In this document: in pieces, positions 1-8,380 of the stretch
Layout of the letters: each line of letters starts with the position of its first letter
How positions within the stretch are numbered: the first letter of the stretch is position 1
Origin: Aldehydirespirator sp965261105
GTDB taxonomy: Bacteria; Actinomycetota; Acidimicrobiia; Acidimicrobiales; Aldehydirespiratoraceae
Direction: 5' to 3'
Length of the DNA stretch: 64,000 nt
NCBI GenBank assembly: GCA_965261105.1
Contig: CBDHCM010000006.1
Span: forward strand, 4,340,001 to 4,404,000
The notes under the pieces: generated by a model
Databases searched by the model: none
What the model saw: only the letters and a program-made list of their open reading frames with translations
Told to the model about the DNA's origin: nothing
Made by a program: the position numbers and the translations under genes

Positions 1-1397
1 TCTACAACACCCGGGTGAGCGACTGCAATCAGATCTACCTCGACGAGCCGTGGTCGCGTCCCGGCGACTACGTGCTGCTGCGCGCCCTGGAGGATCTGGT
101 GTGCGTCAGCACCGCATGCCCCGACGACATCGACGCGGCCAACGGCTGGAACCCCACCGACATCGCAGTGCGGGTCTATCCGGCCGCCAACCGGTTCAAG
201 AAAGCGACGGCGATCCGCATGACCTCAGACTCCGAGGCACAGCTCACCAAGGAGACCGGGTTCCATCGGTGCACCTCGGGGTTGACCCGCAGCTTCAGCG
301 AGTACTGCGGCTACTGGCTGGCGGATTCCTACACCGCCCACGGGCCCATCGAGGAGTACTGGGCCTGCCGGCAGGCCGCGGCGGCCATTGATCTCTCCCC
401 GCTGCGCAAGTACGAGGTGACCGGCCCCGACGCCGAGCTGCTGATGCAGACCTGCGTCACCCGCAACGTCCGCAAGCTCGCCGACGGCCAGGTGGTGTAC
501 ACCGCCATGTGCCACCCCACTGGCGGCATGATCGACGACGGCACCCTGTTCCGGCTCGGGCGCGAGAACTTCCGCTGGATCGGCGGGCAGCTCGGTTACA
601 GCGGCGTATGGCTGCGGGAGCAGGCGAAGCGGCTCGGGCTGCAAGCCTGGGTTCGAAGCTCCACCGAGCAGCTCCACAACCTGCAGGTGCAGGGGCCCAA
701 CAGCCGCAGCATCCTCGAGCAGGTGGTGTGGACCCGGCCCGACCAGCCGACCGTGGAGGAACTGGGTTGGTTCCGGTTCTCCATCGCCCGCGTCGGCGGC
801 CACGACGGCATTCCCCTGGTGGTGTCCCGCACGGGCTACACGGGCGAGCTCGGCTACGAAGTGTTCTGCCATCCTTCCGACGCGCCGGCGGTGTGGGACG
901 CGGTCTTCGAGGCCGGCGCCTCCAGTGGCCTGGTGCCGATGGGCCTGGCCGCGCTCGACATGCTGCGCATCGAGGCCGGGCTGATCTTCGCCGACCACGA
1001 GTTCTGCGACCAGACCGACCCCTACGAGGCCGGTATCGGCTTCACGGTGCCGCTCAAGACCAAGACCGACGACTTCATCGGCCGCGACGCCCTCATCAAG
1101 CGACGCGACAACCCACAGCGCCGCCTGGTGGGGCTGGAGCTCGCCGGAGGAGAGCCCGCCGCCCACGGTGACGGCGTGTACGCCGGGCGCAACCAGGTGG
1201 GGGTGATCACCAGCGCCACGATTTCCCCGATCCTGCGCAAGAACATCGCGCTGTGCCGTATGGCGGTGGAGTACGCCGAGATCGGCACGGCCGTGGAGGT
1301 GGGAAAGCTCGACGGCCACGAGAAGCGCATAGCAGCCGAGGTGGTCCGGTACGCGTTCTACGACCCGGACAAGACCCGGGTCCGCGGCCTCGCCTGA
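1..1397 (+). CDS. DUF1989 / GcvT-type aminomethyltransferase fusion (5' end missing)
   Basis: The reading frame is open from the first base, so the true start lies outside the window; the GTG at 15 is probably internal. The first ~70 visible residues (WSRPGDYV, then GWNPTDIAVRVY) match the C-terminal end of DUF1989/urea-carboxylase-associated proteins. From about residue 75 the protein is a GcvT/DmdA-like folate-binding aminomethyltransferase, with YTGELGYE and GLAALDMLRIEAG in the usual places. Family members move methyl or aminomethyl groups to tetrahydrofolate, so a role in N-demethylation feeding the C1 pool is likely, consistent with the methylamine genes nearby. The substrate cannot be read from sequence. 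The two-domain fusion is unusual but clear in one continuous frame. Confidence 0.8.
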   Translation, partial: YNTRVSDCNQIYLDEPWSRPGDYVLLRALEDLVCVSTACPDDIDAANGWNPTDIAVRVYPAANRFKKATAIRMTSDSEAQLTKETGFHRCTSGLTRSFSEYCGYWLADSYTAHGPIEEYWACRQAAAAIDLSPLRKYEVTGPDAELLMQTCVTRNVRKLADGQVVYTAMCHPTGGMIDDGTLFRLGRENFRWIGGQLGYSGVWLREQAKRLGLQAWVRSSTEQLHNLQVQGPNSRSILEQVVWTRPDQPTVEELGWFRFSIARVGGHDGIPLVVSRTGYTGELGYEVFCHPSDAPAVWDAVFEAGASSGLVPMGLAALDMLRIEAGLIFADHEFCDQTDPYEAGIGFTVPLKTKTDDFIGRDALIKRRDNPQRRLVGLELAGGEPAAHGDGVYAGRNQVGVITSATISPILRKNIALCRMAVEYAEIGTAVEVGKLDGHEKRIAAEVVRYAFYDPDKTRVRGLA

Positions 1398-1528
1398 GAC
1401 GCGGCAACCCGCAGCAGGGGGTCGCCTCCATCTGGGAGGCGACCGAGTTCCGACCAAGAAGAGAACACATCGGCCGTCTCGGCTCGGTGCGCCTGTAGTA
1501 CCAAGTGCAGTGGCAGTAAGGTTGACTC

Positions 1529-2974
1529 ATGCTCACGCGGCTTGAGGTGGATGGATTCAAGAATCTGCGAGGCTTGCAGGTTGAATTCGGCCCCTTCACC
1601 TGCATTGCGGGAGCGAATGGTGCCGGGAAATCCAACGTCTTCGACGCCATCGAGTTCCTCAGCCTCCTCTCTTCACAATCACTGATGGAAGCAGCCCAAG
1701 AGGTCCGTTCGACTCCGTACGACCGCTCCGGAGATCCCAGAGACCTTTTTTGGCGGGGCGCTCCTGAGCAGCAAAGGCGTATGCGACTTGCGGCCGAGAT
1801 GATGATCCCGCTAGAGGTGGAGGACGACTTCGGCCGGCAGGCCAAGGCCTCTATCACCTTCGTGCGCTATGAGGTGGAGATCGGCTACGAGCCGGCGAGC
1901 GGACTCGACAGGGTGGGCCGGCTCGTGCTCGAACGCGAGTCGCTGCAGCCGATCAGACTGGGCGACGCCGCCCAGAGGCTCGGATTCCGCCACTCGGCTG
2001 GTCGATTCCGCAAGTTTGCCGTCAGGGGCCGCCGCGCCGGAGCTCCCTTCATCTCAACGGAGGATCGCGGGGACGACCGGGTGATCACCATCCATCAGGA
2101 TGGAGGCAGTCGGGGCAGGCCCATACCGGCATCGGCCGCTCGGGCGCCGGCGACGGTCGTGAAGACAGTCACAGACGCCGACCACCCGACGATCCTCGCG
2201 GCGCGGCGCGAGATGCAGAACTGGCGCCGGCTGGCGCTGGAACCTTCTGCTTTGCGCGAGCCAGACCGATACGACGCCCTGCTCCGTGTCGCCAACGGAC
2301 AGGACCTGGCTGTGAACGGGCGCCATCTTCCCGCCGCTCTGTATCGAATCGCCACTCGCGGCCACAGATCCGGGGAGACGCCGGATCCTGCCGATACGTA
2401 CTCTCGGGTGGCCGCGAGGCTGAACTCGCTGGTGGATGTCGGAGTCCGCCGCGTTCTCGTGGACGCCGACGACCAAGAGCACCGGCTAACCCTGAGGCTT
2501 GAGGAACGCAATGGCATTCAGCTGCCGGCCCGCTCGCTGTCGGACGGCACGCTGCGGTTCTTGGCCCTCTCGGTGCTGCTGGAGGATCCGGAATCGCATG
2601 GCGTCTACTGCATGGAGGAACCGGAGAACGGAATGCACCCGGCCAGCCTCCCGGCAATGGTTGAAATCCTTCGAGACCTCGCGGTTGATCCCGACGACGC
2701 TCCCGGCGACGACAACCCGCTTCGACAGGTGATCGCGAACACACACTCGCCAGCCTTGGTGCAGTTGCTCGCTCCCGAAGAGTTGCTGTCAGCGTCGACG
2801 AGCGTTGCCCGCCTAGGTGATGGCGATGCCGCGAAGGTTCTCCGCCTGGCGCCACTGAGCAACACCTGGCGCGACGGGCGACTAGCAGAGCCTGCAGTCA
2901 CCAGGGCCGACATACTTCCCTATCTCACTGTTCCCCTGGGCGCGCAAATCACGCTCGACACGGGGGGCTCATGA
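1529..2974 (+). CDS. AAA15/AAA21 OLD-like ATPase (putative defence)
   Basis: This 481-residue ABC-class ATPase has its Walker A near residues 28-35 (GANGAGKS), a signature-like LSDGTLRFL, Walker B in CMEEPENGMHP and an H-loop in NTHSPALV. This is the arrangement of RecF/OLD-type ATPases such as AriA and AbiLi. The start ATG lies 131 bp after the preceding metabolic gene. The stop overlaps the next ATG by four bases, so translation of the two is coupled. The downstream partner is a DUF4276-type protein, and ATPase plus TOPRIM-like partner is a common abortive-infection layout. The pair sits inside a metabolic region, which suggests acquisition as a cassette. Biological function is inferred. 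Confidence 0.8.
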   Translation: MLTRLEVDGFKNLRGLQVEFGPFTCIAGANGAGKSNVFDAIEFLSLLSSQSLMEAAQEVRSTPYDRSGDPRDLFWRGAPEQQRRMRLAAEMMIPLEVEDDFGRQAKASITFVRYEVEIGYEPASGLDRVGRLVLERESLQPIRLGDAAQRLGFRHSAGRFRKFAVRGRRAGAPFISTEDRGDDRVITIHQDGGSRGRPIPASAARAPATVVKTVTDADHPTILAARREMQNWRRLALEPSALREPDRYDALLRVANGQDLAVNGRHLPAALYRIATRGHRSGETPDPADTYSRVAARLNSLVDVGVRRVLVDADDQEHRLTLRLEERNGIQLPARSLSDGTLRFLALSVLLEDPESHGVYCMEEPENGMHPASLPAMVEILRDLAVDPDDAPGDDNPLRQVIANTHSPALVQLLAPEELLSASTSVARLGDGDAAKVLRLAPLSNTWRDGRLAEPAVTRADILPYLTVPLGAQITLDTGGS

Positions 2975-3597
2975 TCCGACGGGCAGTTTTCCTCGCCGAT
3001 GGACCCTCCGATGAACCCCTGAGCGAGCACTTAGAGCAACTCTGCGCAGTTCGTGGCGTGGAAGTTCGGATCACTACGCCGAACCTCGGCCGCCTCCCCA
3101 ACCCGCCGGGACGGAAGGTGGCTGATCGCCTTCGAGCGGTTCTCGACCTTGGCTCTGCGCCCGACATCGTATTCCTTCACCGCGATGCTGAGAAGCAAGA
3201 TTCATGCCTGAGATATCGAGAGATCGCCACGGCAGTCGCACTGGTGGACTCGAACCTGCCGTTCATTGCGGTCATTCCCGTCAGGATGACGGAGGCGTGG
3301 CTCCTCGTGGACGAGCAGAGGATTCGAGACGTCGCGGGCCGATCACGCTCATCGGTCAGTCTTGGGCTCCCTGCACTGCTACAGATCGAGGATCACCCCG
3401 ACCCGAAGGCGCTCCTCAAGAATGCGCTGGATGCTGCGTCCGGCCTCCAGGGACGCAGGCTTCGCCAGTTCCAGCGACGGTTCAGCGAGAACCGTCGGAC
3501 CCTCTTACAGGGGCTGGACGTCTACGGACCGGTACAACGACTGTCGGCGTGGCAGGCGCTCGCATCGTCGCTCGATAAGACCCTGGCAGCCCTGTAG
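2971..3597 (+). CDS. DUF4276-family (TOPRIM-like) protein, partner of the ATPase
   Basis: This 208-residue protein starts MIRRAVFLADGPSDEPL, the usual opening of DUF4276 proteins, in which an early acidic residue follows the first beta strand. It continues with a DIVFLHRDAEK segment and PVRMTEAWLL. These acidic patches resemble the metal-binding positions of TOPRIM-like nucleases found with OLD-type ATPases. It overlaps the ATPase stop by four bases and the two are almost certainly one operon. By analogy with AriA/AriB and AbiL the ATPase may restrain or activate this protein upon phage infection. I know of no way to prove nuclease activity from the sequence alone. Confidence 0.7.
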   Translation: MIRRAVFLADGPSDEPLSEHLEQLCAVRGVEVRITTPNLGRLPNPPGRKVADRLRAVLDLGSAPDIVFLHRDAEKQDSCLRYREIATAVALVDSNLPFIAVIPVRMTEAWLLVDEQRIRDVAGRSRSSVSLGLPALLQIEDHPDPKALLKNALDAASGLQGRRLRQFQRRFSENRRTLLQGLDVYGPVQRLSAWQALASSLDKTLAAL

Positions 3598-3899
3598 AGC
3601 TCCGCATTCACCAAACCACCCGGATCGCAACAGCCGAACTCACGACCGGCACCTGACATTGAGGACCAACAAGCCCATCGCGGTCTGCACCGAGCCGGTG
3701 CCGTCCACGCCGACGGACGCCGCGAACGGCACTGACCACGAGACCTTCCCGCCGGTGTCAAGCATCTCCAGCATGTCGTCTCCCCGCGCACATGCTCAGA
3801 CGATGCCAACATTGGCCTCAGCCACAGCATCAAAGCCACCAGCGCCTCACCAGCCGCGGTTCTCGTGAGGACGCGTCACACGGCTCCGTCAGTGTGGTG
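3598..3899. other. Intergenic region between convergent genes, no gene recognised
   Basis: About 300 bp lie between the DUF4276 gene (plus) and the malate-CoA ligase alpha gene (minus). Short open frames exist on both strands, but none has a recognisable domain, a ribosome binding site or a plausible start. It may contain scar sequence from arrival of the ATPase cassette. I see no clear terminator hairpin with a T-run. Confidence 0.4.
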
Positions 3900-4784
3900 T
3901 TAGCGCCGGAGAACCTTGGGCACGATGGTGCCGAAGTCGGACGGCAGCTTCACCATGGTCACGCCGCACTCCCGCATGAGCTGAACCTTCTCGGCGGCCG
4001 ACTCCCCGACGGTGGAGACGATGGCTCCGGCGTGGCCCATGGTGCGACCCCTGGGGGCGGTGAGCCCGGCGATGTAGCCCACCACCGGCTTGTGCACGTG
4101 GTCGCGGGCGTACTGGGCCGCCTGCGCCTCCTGCAGCCCGCCGATCTCTCCGATCATCACGATCGCCTCGGTCTCGCCGTCGGCTTCGAAGCGCTTGAGG
4201 TGGTCGAGGAACGAGCTGCCGTTGATCGGGTCTCCGCCGATGCCGACGCTGGTGCTCACCCCGATTCCGACCGCCTTGAGCTGCGACGCCGCCTCGTACC
4301 CGAGCGTTCCCGACCGGCTGACGATGCCGACCGGGCCCCGCTCATAGATGTGCGGGGGCATGATGCCCATCATGGCCCGGCCCGGGCTGATGACGCCGGC
4401 GCAGTTCGGGCCGATCAGGCACATCCGGCTGGCGTGCTGGTAGCGGCGCTGGTAGCGCTTCACGCGGATCATGTCCTGGACCGGGATGCCCTCGGTGATG
4501 CACACGCAGTACTCGATCCCGGCGTCGGCCGCTTCCATGATGGCGTCAGCGGCGAACGGCGGCGGCACGAACACGATGCTGGCGGTGGCCTCGGTGGCGG
4601 CCACGGCCTGCTTCATAGTGTCGAAGACGTCCACACCGCAGTGGGTGACGCCACCGCGGCCCGGCGTGACCCCTCCCACCACGTTGGTGCCGTACTCGAG
4701 CATCTCGGTGGTGTGGAAGGTGGCTATGCGGCCGGTGATGCCCTGCACCAGCACCGGCGTGGTCTCATCGACGATGATGCTCAT
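3900..4784 (-). CDS. mtkB: Malate-CoA ligase (malate thiokinase) alpha subunit, SucD-like
   Basis: This 294-residue protein belongs to the succinyl-CoA synthetase alpha family, with an N-terminal CoA-binding Rossmann domain (VQGITGRIATFHT) and the phospho-histidine at His251 in TMGHAG. With the beta subunit it would form malyl-CoA from malate, CoA and ATP in the serine cycle. The family cannot be separated from succinyl-CoA synthetase by motifs alone. The call rests on the operon, which also contains a malyl-CoA lyase and lies beside serine-glyoxylate aminotransferase. It is the last gene of a three-gene minus-strand unit, 54 bp after the beta subunit, with an AAGGAG element before the ATG. 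Confidence 0.78.
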   Translation of the reverse strand: MSIIVDETTPVLVQGITGRIATFHTTEMLEYGTNVVGGVTPGRGGVTHCGVDVFDTMKQAVAATEATASIVFVPPPFAADAIMEAADAGIEYCVCITEGIPVQDMIRVKRYQRRYQHASRMCLIGPNCAGVISPGRAMMGIMPPHIYERGPVGIVSRSGTLGYEAASQLKAVGIGVSTSVGIGGDPINGSSFLDHLKRFEADGETEAIVMIGEIGGLQEAQAAQYARDHVHKPVVGYIAGLTAPRGRTMGHAGAIVSTVGESAAEKVQLMRECGVTMVKLPSDFGTIVPKVLRR

Positions 4785-4838
4785 CGGGCAGTGCTCCTTG
4801 CGAGGGGGTCGTCGGGTTGGCCGCGGCGCGGTCGGGAC

Positions 4839-6014
4839 TCATCGGGCTGCACTCGCAGTCAGGGACTCAACCGCCCTCGTGCCTGCCTCGGCCAGAGAAT
4901 CGGCGGTGACCACGGCCACATCGGCCTCGGCCAGGATGCGCCTCCCCTCCTCGACGTTGGTGCCCGACAGCCTGACCACCACCGGCACCTTCGGATCGAG
5001 CTGTCGCAGGGCCTGGACCACGCCGGTGGCCACCCAGTCGCAGCGGTTGATGCCCGCGAAGATGTTCACCAGCACGGCTTCGACGTTGGTGTCGGAGAGC
5101 ACCAGCCGGAACGCCTTGAGCACGCGCTCGGGGGAGGCCCCGCCGCCGATGTCGAGGAAGTTGGCCGGCTCGCCGCCGGCGTGTTTGATCATGTCCATGG
5201 TGGCCATGGCCAGGCCGGCGCCGTTGATGATGCAGCCGATGTTGCCGTCTAGCCCCACGTAGCTGAGGCCGCGGTCGGTGGCCGTCCGTTCTCGGGGATC
5301 CTCCTGGGACTTGTCCCGCAGCTCCGACACGCCTTGATGGCGGAACAGAGCGCTGTCGTCGAAGATCATCTTGGCGTCCAGCGCCACCAGGCGGCCGTCG
5401 GCGGTGACCGCAAGCGGATTGATCTCCAACATGGTGACGTCGAGATCGAGGAAGGCCCGGTAGCAGGCCGTCATCAGGTGCACCGCCTGGGGGACCAAGC
5501 CGGCGTCGAGACCCACCGCGAAGGCGATCTCCCGAGCCTCGAACGCTTGAAGCCCGACGGCCGGCTCCACGTTCACCCGCACGATCGAGGAGGGATCGCG
5601 AGCCGCGATCTCTTCGATGTCCATCCCGCCTGCGGCCGAGGCCACGACCATCACCCGCTCCGCGGAGCGGTCGAGCACGAACCCGAGGTAGAGCTCGCGT
5701 TCGCTGGAGACGGCGGCCTCCACATAGAGCCGGTACACGCCCTTCCCCTGCTCGCCGGTCTGGGGTGTCACCAATCGCCTGCCCAGCAACTCGTCGGACG
5801 CCTCCCAGATCTCGCGCTCGTGGCTGCAGATCTTGATGCCGCCGGCCTGGCCCCGGGCGCCGCAGTGGACCTGGGCCTTGACCACCCACCGCTCGCCGCC
5901 GATCTCGGAGGCTCGGTAGGTGGCCTGCTCGGGGCTGTAGGCCAACCCGCCTTCGGGTATGGCCACGCCGTAGTCGGCGAGTATCGCCTTGGCCTGGTAC
6001 TCGTGGATCTCCAT
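4839..6014 (-). CDS. mtkA: Malate-CoA ligase (malate thiokinase) beta subunit, SucC-like
   Basis: This 391-residue protein opens with MEIHEYQAKAILADYGV, typical of SucC/MtkA. An ATP-grasp domain (VVKAQVHCGARGQAGGIK) fills the first half. The C-terminal CoA-ligase domain carries GCIINGAGLAMATMD and the NFLDIGGGA loop. A strong ribosome site (GGAGGGGCGCTC) precedes the ATG at 6014, which fixes the start; the frame stays open further upstream but without family similarity. With the alpha subunit downstream and malyl-CoA lyase upstream, a malate thiokinase role is more likely than succinyl-CoA synthetase. An ordinary TCA enzyme cannot be excluded from sequence alone. Confidence 0.8.
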   Translation of the reverse strand: MEIHEYQAKAILADYGVAIPEGGLAYSPEQATYRASEIGGERWVVKAQVHCGARGQAGGIKICSHEREIWEASDELLGRRLVTPQTGEQGKGVYRLYVEAAVSSERELYLGFVLDRSAERVMVVASAAGGMDIEEIAARDPSSIVRVNVEPAVGLQAFEAREIAFAVGLDAGLVPQAVHLMTACYRAFLDLDVTMLEINPLAVTADGRLVALDAKMIFDDSALFRHQGVSELRDKSQEDPRERTATDRGLSYVGLDGNIGCIINGAGLAMATMDMIKHAGGEPANFLDIGGGASPERVLKAFRLVLSDTNVEAVLVNIFAGINRCDWVATGVVQALRQLDPKVPVVVRLSGTNVEEGRRILAEADVAVVTADSLAEAGTRAVESLTASAAR

Positions 6015-6109
6015 GAGCGCCCCTCCCTGCGTCCTCGCCCCGGAACCGCCCGTGCGGTCCGGCTGCAATTTCTTCCTGCTGATCCCCCAGCAGTGTCCTT
6101 TCGCCGCCC

Positions 6110-7048
6110 TCAGCCCGCCGCGATGGCGTTGGCCGTCTCGACGACGTTTCGAGCCATGCGCGCCGACGCCGCGTCGATCATGCGCCCGTCGAGCTGGGCC
6201 GCACCCCGCCCGGCCGCGGCCGCCTCCTCCAGCGCCCGCAACACCCGGCGGGCCTGGTCCACCTCGGACTCCGGCGGTGTGAACACCTCGTTGGCCAGAT
6301 CGATCTGTGCGGGGTGGATGGCCCACTTGCCGTCGTAGCCGAGGGCTGCGGCCCGGCGGGCCCCGGCGATGAACCCCTCGGGATCGCCGAAGTCCCCGAA
6401 CGGGCCATCGATGGCCCTTCGCCCGTTGGCCCGGCAGGCCACCAGCATGCGGGACAGCGCCGAGTGCCACTGGTCGCCCGGATAGTCGGGGTTGAGCCCT
6501 CCGATGGTGATCGTCCGGGCCCGGCACGACGCTGCGTAGTCGGCCACCCCGAAGTGCAGCGCCTCCAGCCGCGGGCTCGACGCCGCCACCGCCTCGACAT
6601 TGGCCATGCCCAGAGCGGTCTCCACCAGAGCCTCCACCCCGATCCGGTGGCTCAAGCCCAGTGCCTGCTCGAGCCCGGTGAGGAGGGCGTCCACCGTGTA
6701 GACGTCACCGGGCACGCCCACCTTGGGGATGAGGATCGTGTCGAGGTGCGCCCCGGCCTGCTCGACCACGTCGATCAGGTCGCGGTACATGTAATGGGTG
6801 TCAAGCCCGTTGATCCGCACCGACACCGTCTTGCGGGCCCCCCGCCAATCGATGTCGCCGAGAGCCTCGATGACGTTGCGGCGCGCGGCTTCCTTGTCGT
6901 CGGGCGCCACCGCGTCCTCGAGGTCCAGGAACACATAGTCGGCTCGGCTGGCCGCCGCCTTCTCGAACAGCTCGGGCCGCGACCCGGGCACGGCCAGCTC
7001 GCTGCGGTGCAGCCGGCTCCTCGCCTCCGCGATTTGATGGTGGCTCAT
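6110..7048 (-). CDS. mcl: L-malyl-CoA lyase (HpcH/HpaI aldolase family)
   Basis: This 312-residue CitE/Mcl-type aldolase carries RSELAVPGSRPELFEKAAAS and YVFLDLEDAVAPDDKEAAR near the N-terminus. These patterns, as I recall them, are close to Rhodobacter and Methylobacterium malyl-CoA lyases. It would split malyl-CoA into acetyl-CoA and glyoxylate, the last step of the serine cycle. The ATG at 7048 has GGAGG seven bases upstream; the frame extends further but without homology. It is the promoter-proximal gene of the mcl-mtkA-mtkB unit and is divergent from sga across a control region with repeated operator-like sites. Citramalyl-CoA or beta-methylmalyl-CoA activity is an alternative. Confidence 0.82.
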   Translation of the reverse strand: MSHHQIAEARSRLHRSELAVPGSRPELFEKAAASRADYVFLDLEDAVAPDDKEAARRNVIEALGDIDWRGARKTVSVRINGLDTHYMYRDLIDVVEQAGAHLDTILIPKVGVPGDVYTVDALLTGLEQALGLSHRIGVEALVETALGMANVEAVAASSPRLEALHFGVADYAASCRARTITIGGLNPDYPGDQWHSALSRMLVACRANGRRAIDGPFGDFGDPEGFIAGARRAAALGYDGKWAIHPAQIDLANEVFTPPESEVDQARRVLRALEEAAAAGRGAAQLDGRMIDAASARMARNVVETANAIAAG

Positions 7049-7126
7049 CGGGGTGCCTCCGGGCCTACGTTCGAGGTGTTCGGTTGATGGCTGAGTATGC
7101 GAACTGACTCCACAGCAGCGACCTAC

Positions 7127-7182
7127 TTGCGATTTTGAGGACCATATCACTAATCTGATGGAAGCTACCACTAATCAGATGG
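7127..7182 (+). promoter_or_regulatory. Candidate sga promoter with overlapping paired operator
   Basis: TTGCGA (7127-7132) and TAATCT (7151-7156) are spaced by 18 bases and would start transcription near 7163 toward the aminotransferase. Two 14-bp near-identical sites (CACTAATCTGATGG at 7148-7161 and CACTAATCAGATGG at 7169-7182) lie exactly 21 bp apart, two helical turns. They also create ATCTGAT-N14-ATCAGAT. The sites cover the -10 and start point, so a dimeric regulator could control both divergent units. This was read by eye and no binding is shown. Confidence 0.45.
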
Positions 7183-7197
7183 GCGGTCCAACGCAGG

Positions 7198-8292
7198 ATG
7201 CAACACAACGAGCGAGTCCTCATGGGCCCCGGCCCGTCCAACCCCTACCCCGAGGCCATCGAGGCATTCACCCGGCCGGTGCTGGGCCACCTGGACGGCG
7301 ACTTCCTCGACCTGCTCGACGAGACCTGCGACCGTCTGCGATCGGTCTTCCGCACCGCCAACGCCCTCACGTTCCCCGTCTCGGGAACGGGCTCGGCCGG
7401 CATGGAGGCGGCGTTCGTGAACGTGGTCTCCGAGGGCGACGCCGTCGTCGTGGGAGTCAACGGCGTATTCGGCGAGCGCATGTGCGACGTTGCGGCCCGG
7501 TGCGGTGCGCGGGTCGTGCGAGTGGACGCCGAGTGGGGATCGCCGCTCGACCCGCAGCGCATCCTGGAGGCCCACCCCGACCCGGCCGTGATCGCGGTGG
7601 TCCACGCGGAGACCTCCACCGGAGTGCGCAACGACCTGGCCGAGCTGGGCGCGGCCAAGGGCGACGCCCTCCTGCTCGCGGACTGCGTCACGTCGCTCGG
7701 CGGCATCGATGTGCGCCTCGACGACTGGGGTGTGGACATCGCCTACAGCGGAACCCAGAAGTGCCTCGGTGTTCCGCCGGGCCTGGCCCCCGTCAGCGTC
7801 TCACCCCGCGCGGTGGAGCGGATGCACCGCCGGCCCCGGTCCTGGTACTTCGACATGGGCATGATCGCCGACTACGTCAATGGGGGAAGCAAGAGGGCCT
7901 ACCACCACACCGCTCCGGTCTCGATGATCTACTCCCTGCATGCCGGGCTCGGCGTGGTGCTCGATGAAGGACTTGAGGCCGCCCACGACCGGCACCAGAG
8001 GTGCGGCGACCTTCTCCAGGACGGGCTCGAGGCCCGGGGCTTCGATCTGGTGGCCCCCGCCTGTGCCCGCCTTCCCCAACTCACTTCTGTGCGGGTGCCC
8101 CAGTCCCGGCTCCCGGCGGCCACCGGCGAGGCTGACATCCGGCGGACGCTGCTCCACCACTACGGCATCGAGATCGGCGGCGGACTGGGCGCCTTGGCCG
8201 GCAAGTGCTGGCGCATCGGTTGCATGGGCCACACCGCCCGACTCCGCAACGTGACGCTGGTCTTGGCTGCTCTCGACGAAGTGCTCGACTAG
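7198..8292 (+). CDS. sga: Serine-glyoxylate aminotransferase (class V, AGT family)
   Basis: This 364-residue PLP enzyme starts close to the typical LMGPGPSNPYP motif. It has SGTGSAGMEAAFVN for phosphate binding and the Schiff-base lysine Lys188 in YSGTQKCLGVPPG. Serine-glyoxylate or alanine-glyoxylate aminotransferases convert glyoxylate to glycine; with serine as donor they make hydroxypyruvate, the second committed step of the serine cycle. The gene is divergent from malyl-CoA lyase, which produces glyoxylate, so the two form a functional pair. The ATG at 7198 is the first good start; another at 7222 would remove eight residues. Alanine-glyoxylate aminotransferase is the main alternative. 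Confidence 0.82.
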   Translation: MQHNERVLMGPGPSNPYPEAIEAFTRPVLGHLDGDFLDLLDETCDRLRSVFRTANALTFPVSGTGSAGMEAAFVNVVSEGDAVVVGVNGVFGERMCDVAARCGARVVRVDAEWGSPLDPQRILEAHPDPAVIAVVHAETSTGVRNDLAELGAAKGDALLLADCVTSLGGIDVRLDDWGVDIAYSGTQKCLGVPPGLAPVSVSPRAVERMHRRPRSWYFDMGMIADYVNGGSKRAYHHTAPVSMIYSLHAGLGVVLDEGLEAAHDRHQRCGDLLQDGLEARGFDLVAPACARLPQLTSVRVPQSRLPAATGEADIRRTLLHHYGIEIGGGLGALAGKCWRIGCMGHTARLRNVTLVLAALDEVLD

Positions 8293-8313
8293 CGGCTAGT
8301 TTCGCCCCGCGCG

Positions 8314-8343
8314 TTGACATGAGGTCGTGCTAGGTTTTACCCT
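8314..8343 (+). promoter_or_regulatory. Candidate promoter of the trimethylamine monooxygenase-like gene
   Basis: A perfect TTGACA (8314-8319) is followed after 18 bases by TACCCT (8338-8343). The start point would fall near 8350, giving a ~30-base leader before the GGGGGG ribosome site and the ATG at 8381. The position just downstream of the sga stop suggests that tmm is transcribed separately. Confidence 0.5.
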
Positions 8344-8380
8344 CGATACAGATACACCTAACCACAGGGGGGATTCGGTC

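Noticed and set aside
3792..5252. 486-codon plus-strand open frame
   Set aside because: Shadow of mtkB/mtkA on the opposite strand; His/Gly/Val-rich without a domain.
6015..6527. N-terminal extension of mtkA
   Set aside because: Overlaps mcl in another frame; the ribosome site and family start are at 6014.
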